64,000 bases of DNA. Origin: Halomonas sp. LR3S48 (GTDB taxonomy: Bacteria > Pseudomonadota > Gammaproteobacteria > Pseudomonadales > Halomonadaceae). The stretch spans positions 1,488,001-1,552,000 of the forward strand of contig NZ_CP107009.1 of assembly GCF_025725665.1 (NCBI RefSeq), given 5' to 3'. The notes below the pieces were generated by a model. That model had not been told where the DNA came from, did no database searches, and saw only the letters and a list, made by a program, of their open reading frames with translations. Below are positions 57,208-64,000 of the stretch, piece after piece; position 1 is the stretch's first letter, and each line of letters starts with the position of its first letter. A program made the translations under genes and the position numbers.

Positions 57208-58373
57208 ATGAACCTTCACGAGTATCAAGGCAAGCAGCTGTTTGCCGATTATGGTCTGCCGGTATCCAAGGGCTTCGCAGTCGATACCCCCGAGGAAGCG
57301 GCGGAAGCCTGCAAGAAGATCGGCGGTGACATGTGGGTGGTCAAGGCCCAGGTCCACGCCGGTGGCCGCGGCAAGGCCGGCGGCGTCAAGCTGATCAAGA
57401 GCCCGGAAGAGGCCAAGGCCTTCGCCGAGCAGTGGCTGGGCAAGAACCTGGTGACCTACCAGACCGACGAGAACGGTCAGCCGGTTGCCAAGATCCTGGT
57501 CGAGAACTGCACCGACATCGCCAACGAGCTCTACCTGGGCGCGGTGGTCGATCGCGCCACTCGTCGCGTGGTGTTCATGGCTTCCACCGAAGGCGGCGTC
57601 GAGATCGAGAAGGTCGCCGAGGAAACTCCCGAGAAGATCCTCAAGGCCGAGATCGATCCGCTGGTCGGCGCGCAGCCGTACCAGGCACGCGAGCTGGCCT
57701 TCGCCCTGGGCCTGAAGGGCGACCAGGTCAAGCAGTTCACCAAGATCTTCCTGGGCCTGTCGCGCCTGTTCCACGAGAAGGATCTGGCGCTGCTCGAGAT
57801 CAACCCGCTGGTGATCACCGACGAAGGCAACCTGCACTGCCTCGACGCCAAGCTCAACCTGGACAGCAATGCCCTGTACCGTCACCCGGACCTCCAGGCG
57901 ATGCGCGATCCCTCCCAGGAGGACGAGCGCGAAGCTGAAGCGGCGGCGTGGGAACTGAACTACGTGGCGCTGGAAGGCAACATCGGCTGCATGGTCAACG
58001 GCGCTGGCCTGGCCATGGGCACCATGGACATCATCAAGCTCAATGGCGGTCAGCCGGCCAACTTCCTCGACGTGGGCGGCGGTGCGACCAAGGAGCGCGT
58101 GGCGGAAGCCTTCAAGCTGATTCTCTCCGACGATTCCGTCAAGGCCGTGCTGGTGAACATCTTCGGTGGCATCGTGCGCTGCGACATGATTGCCGAGGGC
58201 ATCATCGGTGCCGTCGAGCAGGTCGGCGTCAACGTACCGGTCGTGGTGCGTCTCGAGGGTAACAACGCCGAGCTGGGTGCCGAGAAGCTGGCTTCCAGCG
58301 GTCTGAACATCATCGCTGCTACCAGCCTGACCGATGCGGCTCAGCAGGTCGTCAAGGCAGCGGAGGGCAAGTA

Positions 58374-58374
<1 letters not shown>
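57208..58374 (+). CDS. sucC: Succinyl-CoA synthetase beta subunit
   Basis: Beta subunit (388 residues) of the enzyme that converts succinyl-CoA to succinate with formation of ATP or GTP. It begins [20 protein letters not shown], contains the ATP-grasp features [17 protein letters not shown] (about 45-61) and [13 protein letters not shown], and [19 protein letters not shown] and [17 protein letters not shown] of the CoA-ligase-like end. The stop overlaps the sucD start (TAATG). Confidence 0.97.
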
Positions 58375-59246
<872 letters not shown>

Positions 59247-59270
59247 GCCGTCGACGATCCGTCAGGCAAG

Positions 59271-59297
59271 AGGGCGCCCCTTCAGGGCGCCCTTTTT
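59271..59297 (+). terminator. Terminator of the suc operon
   Basis: AGGGCGCCC (59271-59279) pairs with GGGCGCCCT (59285-59293) around CTTCA, followed by five T. Confidence 0.95.
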
Positions 59298-59311
59298 CGT
59301 GGCTTTCGTCT

Positions 59312-61171
59312 TCAGCCGAGCAGTCCGAGGTCGCTGCCGTCGTGCATGCCGAGCAGCGCGACGTCCTGGCCATCCGTGGCGGTAACGGCTTCGGGGGTGG
59401 GCTCATCGCCATAGGCGCGGTAGGCGAAGCGCCATGCTTCGCCGGGAGCGAGCTCGCCGGCATTGTCGTCGCGGACCAGGTAGGCATCGCCGTCGCGGCT
59501 GAGTGCCCCGTTCCACAGGGTGTCGATGGTGTCGTCGGTTTTCAGGCGCAGCTCGGGCGCCGCGAGGGGTTCATCGGTCAGGTTCTCGACGAAGATCTCG
59601 GCGACATAGCCGTCGTCCCAGCGCTGCGTCGTACTCCCCGATGCCAACAGCTCGGCGCCATCGTCCACCAGTCCGGTGGGGATGGCATTGCTTCCGAGGA
59701 CCTCATCGGGTTCGGGGGCGTCGAGCGCGGCCGCCTGGAAGGTGCCGCGTGATGCCGTATGCAGTACGGTGCCGTCATCGAAGCTGACGAATTCCACGTC
59801 CTCGAGCGTATCGGTCGCTCCCTTGTCGCTATGCACTGCGATGCGGTCGCCATCGAAGTCGATCTGGTAGGCATCGATCGGGCCGGTATAGCGCACCGTG
59901 TCGATGCCGGCTCCTCCGTTCAACAGATCGTCGCCATCGTACCAGTCGTCGCCGGGTCCGCCCTCCAGCACGTCGTGGCCGGTGCCTCCGAGCAGCGTGT
60001 CGTGGCCCAGCCCGCCATTGAGGTAGACGCCGTCGTCGCTCCCCTGCAGCACATCGCTGCGCCGCGAGCCCTGCACGTAGTCGAAGCGCACCTCGTTGGC
60101 GTCGGGGTCGGTGATGGCGCCGAAGCTTTCGCCGCCGGCATTGACCCATAAGGTGGGGGAGAGTTCGTCGGCATCGGGGTTGCGGATGGCCTGTGCCACT
60201 CTGACCTCATTGCCATGGTCACGTCCGCCGTGGAAGTTGATGTCGCGGTCGGTGAAGTCGACCTCGATCTCGTTGCCGACGGAGGAGCGCCAGGAGGCGA
60301 ACAGCACGCCATGGCGCATGCCGCTGTCCTCGAGATGGCTGAAACTGCCGTCATAGCTCTCCTTCAGTTCGAAGCCGTAGCCGTTACCGCCGCTGCCCTT
60401 GTTGAAGGCTCCCTCGGCGCGTAGCGAATCGGCCTCGATATCCAGCGAGCGAGCGACATGGAAAGCCGTCGAGGGGCCGTTCTCGACCGCGACGTCCTGT
60501 AGCCGTGCATCTGTGGTGCCATCCAGGCGTATGGCCTGGTAGCCGGTCAGGTTGCCCCGGGTATTAGAGAACGCGGAAGCGTCGGGGGTCCCCAGCTCAT
60601 AGTCGACGGTGAATCCTTGGAGGGACACATCATCGACGGGAACGAGTCGCTCCAGCTCGGCCTGGCCACCGGCGAAAGCGAAATGCGCGCCGCGATCAAG
60701 CGTGATGGTATCGTCGCTCACGGCAGCGACCTTGGCCATGCTGGTACGCAGCTCGGCATGTTCCTGCTTGCGCCAGGAGGTGTCACCGATCTCGTCGAGA
60801 AACGCCGTGTCGTTGTCCTGCCAGATTCGCACCGTGTCGCCTTGCTTCAGTCCATGCTCGGCGCCGAGCCTTACGTTTCGCTCGCCTTCGCCGAGGTCGG
60901 CGGCGAGCGTGCCGAGCGTCTCGCTCCGCATGTCGCCTTCGACCGCTATACCGAAGCGATCGTTGTCGTCGAGGGCGGCATCGGTGAAGGTCAGCGTGGT
61001 GGCATCGGCGCCCGCCCCTTCGAGGGTGATATCGGAGCGGTGGATGCGCAGGGCCTGGTCGAATCGGTAGTCTCCCGACGCCAGAAGCAGGGTCGATCCG
61101 CTCGGGGCGGTGTCGATCAGCTCCTGAAGTTCTCGGGCCGATGTGCCGCGGGCGACATCGATGGTCGGCAT
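59312..61171 (-). CDS. Secreted beta-helix protein with RTX repeats and CBM2-like C-terminus
   Basis: A 619-residue protein with no signal peptide, starting MPTIDVARGTSARELQELID from the ATG at 61171 (AGGAGG seven bases before it). The first 370 residues look like a right-handed beta-helix of the pectate-lyase kind (opening SGSTLLLASGDYRFDQALRI, later VSLQGFTVDYELGTPD, LQDVAVENGPSTAFHV, FSHLEDSGMRHGVLF). A calcium-binding RTX block follows (YLNGGLGHDTLLGGTGHD, LEGGPGDDWYDGDDLL, about 395-440). The last 90 residues (RWDDGYVAEIFVENL, LWNGALSRDGDAYLV, LAPGEAWRFAYRA) resemble a CBM2 module. The layout recalls alginate-acting RTX enzymes, but I see no proven catalytic motif. It is probably exported by the type I system encoded next to it. 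Confidence 0.8.
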   Translation of the reverse strand: MPTIDVARGTSARELQELIDTAPSGSTLLLASGDYRFDQALRIHRSDITLEGAGADATTLTFTDAALDDNDRFGIAVEGDMRSETLGTLAADLGEGERNVRLGAEHGLKQGDTVRIWQDNDTAFLDEIGDTSWRKQEHAELRTSMAKVAAVSDDTITLDRGAHFAFAGGQAELERLVPVDDVSLQGFTVDYELGTPDASAFSNTRGNLTGYQAIRLDGTTDARLQDVAVENGPSTAFHVARSLDIEADSLRAEGAFNKGSGGNGYGFELKESYDGSFSHLEDSGMRHGVLFASWRSSVGNEIEVDFTDRDINFHGGRDHGNEVRVAQAIRNPDADELSPTLWVNAGGESFGAITDPDANEVRFDYVQGSRRSDVLQGSDDGVYLNGGLGHDTLLGGTGHDVLEGGPGDDWYDGDDLLNGGAGIDTVRYTGPIDAYQIDFDGDRIAVHSDKGATDTLEDVEFVSFDDGTVLHTASRGTFQAAALDAPEPDEVLGSNAIPTGLVDDGAELLASGSTTQRWDDGYVAEIFVENLTDEPLAAPELRLKTDDTIDTLWNGALSRDGDAYLVRDDNAGELAPGEAWRFAYRAYGDEPTPEAVTATDGQDVALLGMHDGSDLGLLG

Positions 61172-61568
61172 GCTGATTCCTCCTGGTGACTCATGTTGGG
61201 CCCCGTGCCGAGGTTGCCATGGGGCCATACGATCCATACCGCGGTATCCGTCATCCGCGCGCTTCGTTGCGCATGCTATCGAGCCTGCGGCGAGTAACAA
61301 GAGCGCTTGGGCGACGAGTCAATCTCACATGGAAGGATGTTTACATTTAACCGGGAGTTTGAAGTTGTCGATTCAGGTATTTAATTGAAACAATAGATAT
61401 TTTTATTCCTAGGTGAAGTTCGGTTTTTCTACGGCTTACTGTTTATCTCATTAATACACAAAAATATTAATAAGTTAGCCGAGTGCCCGGGAACGGTTTG
61501 TTAGTGTGCCGTTCCGCAAGCTGCGGTATGTCCCTGCATTGTTCTTCCATGTCGATTCAGTGAGCACC
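61172..61568. other. AT-rich divergent spacer before the type I secretion genes
   Basis: About 400 bases; the middle part (61325-61490) is strikingly AT-rich for this genome and should hold the promoters for both the RTX gene and the transporter gene. I see no gene and no certain -35/-10 pair. Confidence 0.5.
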
Positions 61569-63326
61569 ATGCCTCCAAGAGCCCAAAGTGACTTTCAGCA
61601 CGCAATGAGCCTTTGTCGGTCCGCTCTGCTATGGGTGGCAGGCTTCAGCCTGTTCATCAATCTGCTGATGCTGACGCCGGCGCTGTACATGTTGCAGGTC
61701 TACGATCGGGTCATTGCCAGTGGCAGCAAGGAAACCCTGCTCATGCTGACCCTGGTGGCGATTTTCCTGCTGGCGGTCATGTTGGGGATGGAACTGGTGC
61801 GCTCACGGTTGCTGGTAAGGGCGGGCAACCATCTCGACACGCTGGTGAGCCGCCGTCTGTATCGCGCCATGTTCCGCCGTGGCCTGGCGTCAACGGATGA
61901 GGGGGGCGGCCAGCCGCTCGACGATCTCAGGACGGTGCGTCAGTTCATTTCGGGCAGTGGCCTGTTCGCCTTCTTCGACGCGCCCTGGGTGCCTATCTAC
62001 CTGGCCATTCTGTTCATATTCGACGTCTGGTTCGGGGTCTTCGCGACCGGCGCCGGGTCGCTGCTGCTGGGGCTGGCGATCATCAACGAGAAGGCCTCCA
62101 AGCGCCTGCTGGCCGAAGCCGGGCACGAGCACATACGGGCGCAGGCGCAGGTTGGCAGCAACCTGCGCAACGCCGAGGTCCTGCATGCCATGGGCATGCT
62201 GTCGTCGATCATGCAGCGCTGGGAAGCACGCCACGTGACGGCACTGGTCAAGCAGTCCCAGGCCAGCGATCGCAGCAGTGGGTTGAGCAATCTGTCCAAG
62301 GGGCTGCGCATCCTGGCGCAATCGATGATCCTGGGGCTGGGTGCGCTATTGGTGCTGGAGGCGAGCATTACACCGGGCATGATGATCGCCGCTTCGATCA
62401 TCTTGGGGCGGGCGCTGGCGCCCATCGACCAGATGATCGGCAGTTGGAAGAGCTTCGTCGGTTTCCGGGACGCCTATCATCGGCTCGATGTGCTGTTCCT
62501 TGACGTGCCGGCTGAGACGCGTCGCTTGTCGCTGCCCGCACCCAAGGGAGAGGTCGCGGTCGAGGCACTGACGCTGGTGCCGCCGGGGGCCGTGAAACCA
62601 GTCCTGCGCGAACTCGACTTTCGGGTCGCGCGCGGTGAGCACGTCGGCATCATCGGGCCGAGTGCGGCGGGCAAGACCACGCTGGCGCGCGCCCTGCTGG
62701 GCGTGTGGCCGCCCGAATCGGGGGCGGTCCGGCTCGACGGCGCCGACCTGCGACACTGGAACCGAGACGAGCTGGGTCCGCATATCGGTTATCTGCCCCA
62801 GGACATCGAGCTGTTCGATGGCACGATCAGCGAGAACATTGCCCGCTTCGACGAGGCCGACGACACGCAAGTGGTAGCGGCGGCGAAGAAGGCGGGGGTG
62901 CATGAGATGATCCTGCGACTGCCCGAGGGCTACGAGACGCGTATCGGGACCGCCGGCGGCTCGCTCTCGCGCGGGCAGCGTCAGCGCATCGGCCTGGCGC
63001 GAGCGCTTTACGGAAGGCCCGTGCTCGTCGTGCTCGACGAACCCAACGCCAATCTAGACGATGCCGGCGAGCGGGCGCTGGCCGAGGCGCTGCGCCAGCT
63101 CAAGGCGGAAGGGACGACGCTGTTCGTGATCAGCCATCGGCGCAGCGTGCTGGCCGACGTCGACAAGCTGATGGTACTCGGTGACGGGCAGCTCCGCTTG
63201 CTGGGGCCTCGTGACGAGGTGCTGGCGCGTATCGCTGCGCCGAGGCCCAGTCAGGCGATGCCGAGCAAGGCATCGCGACCCGGAAGGTCCCATGACGGGT
63301 TGGCGGCAGGAGTTGCTGTTACATGA
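61569..63326 (+). CDS. Type I secretion ABC transporter (PrtD/AprD-like)
   Basis: Inner-membrane ATPase/permease of a type I system, 585 residues from the ATG at 61569. N-terminal membrane domain of about 300 residues (FSLFINLLMLTPALYMLQVY, then four or five more segments), lacking the C39-like peptidase domain, then an ATPase domain: Walker A GPSAAGKTTL, Q loop YLPQDIELFDGTI, signature SLSRGQRQRIGLARAL, Walker B VLVVLDEPNANLD and switch His in ISHRRSV. LRSALLWV at the start is typical of PrtD. The frame opens at a GTG at 61506. It overlaps the adaptor gene by four bases. Confidence 0.93.
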   Translation: MPPRAQSDFQHAMSLCRSALLWVAGFSLFINLLMLTPALYMLQVYDRVIASGSKETLLMLTLVAIFLLAVMLGMELVRSRLLVRAGNHLDTLVSRRLYRAMFRRGLASTDEGGGQPLDDLRTVRQFISGSGLFAFFDAPWVPIYLAILFIFDVWFGVFATGAGSLLLGLAIINEKASKRLLAEAGHEHIRAQAQVGSNLRNAEVLHAMGMLSSIMQRWEARHVTALVKQSQASDRSSGLSNLSKGLRILAQSMILGLGALLVLEASITPGMMIAASIILGRALAPIDQMIGSWKSFVGFRDAYHRLDVLFLDVPAETRRLSLPAPKGEVAVEALTLVPPGAVKPVLRELDFRVARGEHVGIIGPSAAGKTTLARALLGVWPPESGAVRLDGADLRHWNRDELGPHIGYLPQDIELFDGTISENIARFDEADDTQVVAAAKKAGVHEMILRLPEGYETRIGTAGGSLSRGQRQRIGLARALYGRPVLVVLDEPNANLDDAGERALAEALRQLKAEGTTLFVISHRRSVLADVDKLMVLGDGQLRLLGPRDEVLARIAAPRPSQAMPSKASRPGRSHDGLAAGVAVT

Positions 63327-64000
63327 ATGGCGAAGACACCGGGCCCCTGAGCGAGGCGCCGTTGCCCATCGATGGGCGTCGCTATCGTCGCTTGGGCCTG
63401 TTCATCCTGCTGGTCGCCTTCGGCGGGTTCGGTGGCTGGGCACTGGCCGCCAATCTGGCGATTGCCGTCGTGGCTCCCGGCAAGGTCTCGGTCGCCTCGT
63501 TCAAGAAGACGGTACAGCACTATGAGGGCGGCATCGTCAGGGAGATTCGCGTGACCGACGGCGATCATGTCGAAGCCGGCGATGTGCTGGTGGTGCTCGA
63601 CAACACCCGTGCCGCGTCGCAGCTTCAGGTGGCGAGAACGCAATACCTGATCAACCGGGCCAGCGAAGTGCGCCTGACCGCCGAGCTCGCCGAGGAGGCG
63701 ACCCTGACATTTCCCGAGGAACTGCGGGAGAGCGACTCCCAGCGTGTCAGCGAGGTGCTGGCGGTGCAGCAAGGCCTGTTCTTCTCGCGGCGGCAGTCAC
63801 TGCACGGCACTCTCGAGACGCTCGACCAGCAAGCGCACCAATACGAGGAGCAGCGTGAGGGCCTGAAGGCACTGCTGGAGTACAACCGGCAACAGATCGC
63901 CTCGCTGCGCGAGGAGGCGGACGATCTGCGCAGTTTGTTCGAGCGTGGCCACGGCGATCGACAACGCCTGCGTGAGCTGGAGCGCGACATCCTCGAACTC
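63323..64000 (+). CDS. HlyD/PrtE-family type I secretion adaptor (cut by the window end)
   Basis: The ATG at 63323 overlaps the transporter stop (ATGA). The readable 226 residues start MNGEDTGPLSEAPLPIDGRR, have one membrane helix (LGLFILLVAFGGFGGWALAA, about 25-44), then a lipoyl-like half motif (VQHYEGGIVREIRVTDGDHV and EAGDVLVVLDN) and a long coiled coil (from about 105 on, rich in Glu/Gln/Leu). This is the membrane-fusion protein of a type I system. The reading frame is open at the end of the window, so the C-terminus is missing. A TolC-like partner, if adjacent, lies beyond the window. Confidence 0.93.
   Translation, partial: MNGEDTGPLSEAPLPIDGRRYRRLGLFILLVAFGGFGGWALAANLAIAVVAPGKVSVASFKKTVQHYEGGIVREIRVTDGDHVEAGDVLVVLDNTRAASQLQVARTQYLINRASEVRLTAELAEEATLTFPEELRESDSQRVSEVLAVQQGLFFSRRQSLHGTLETLDQQAHQYEEQREGLKALLEYNRQQIASLREEADDLRSLFERGHGDRQRLRELERDILEL

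Overview
The window is GC-rich gammaproteobacterial chromosome. Gene content and protein style (a compact sdhCDAB-sucAB-lpd-sucCD block with gltA divergent, gltX followed by tRNA-Ala and tRNA-Glu, a polyol ABC operon, GacA-type boxes) fit a Halomonadaceae member such as Halomonas. This is an inference; no rRNA or marker comparison was possible. There is no sign of phage, insertion sequences or CRISPR, and the gene order looks like core chromosome with accessory modules.

Layout. 0-1 kb: two small divergent exported proteins rich in His or Cys. 1.1-3.1 kb: lgt and an L,D-transpeptidase. 3.1-8.3 kb: a copper-resistance module (cupredoxin, OmpR-type response regulator and histidine kinase, CopA multicopper oxidase with a Met-rich repeat, CopB), with a shared direct-repeat box in front of the cupredoxin gene and copA. 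8.4-12.5 kb (minus strand): a 2OG-Fe(II) oxygenase, a PAS histidine kinase and a FixJ-type regulator with overlapping ends, followed by a fatty-acid desaturase. 12.5-13.8 kb: two divergent NUDIX hydrolases. 13.8-25.4 kb: a SorC-type regulator and a polyol operon (ABC importer, HAD phosphatase, sorbitol-type SDR, P-loop kinase, mannitol-type dehydrogenase, xylulokinase, transaldolase). 25.4-29 kb: small genes (NIF3-like domain, fasciclin, fructosamine kinase, LpxR-like protein). 29-35 kb: an RND efflux pair and its probable TetR repressor. 35-38.7 kb: an aspartoacylase-like protein, DusA, small proteins, and a guanidinium exporter under a guanidine-II riboswitch.

38.75-40.45 kb has no protein gene. 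It holds at least five consecutive transcription units that look like CsrB/RsmY/RsmZ-type RNAs: many GGA motifs, several of them AGGA in hairpin loops, each unit ending in a terminator-like hairpin, three preceded by an 18-bp GacA-type box about 65 bp before the inferred start. This tandem array is the most unusual thing in the window.

40.6-47.2 kb: a DksA-like zinc-finger protein, a lipoprotein, an XRE regulator, gltX, two tRNAs, a 3-hydroxyisobutyrate-dehydrogenase-like enzyme and gltA. 47.5-59.3 kb: the TCA-cycle operon(s), with a SucB carrying two lipoyl domains and a strongly structured sdhB-sucA spacer. 59.3-64 kb: a leaderless beta-helix/RTX protein with a CBM2-like tail, divergent from a type I secretion ABC transporter and a truncated HlyD-family adaptor that runs off the window.
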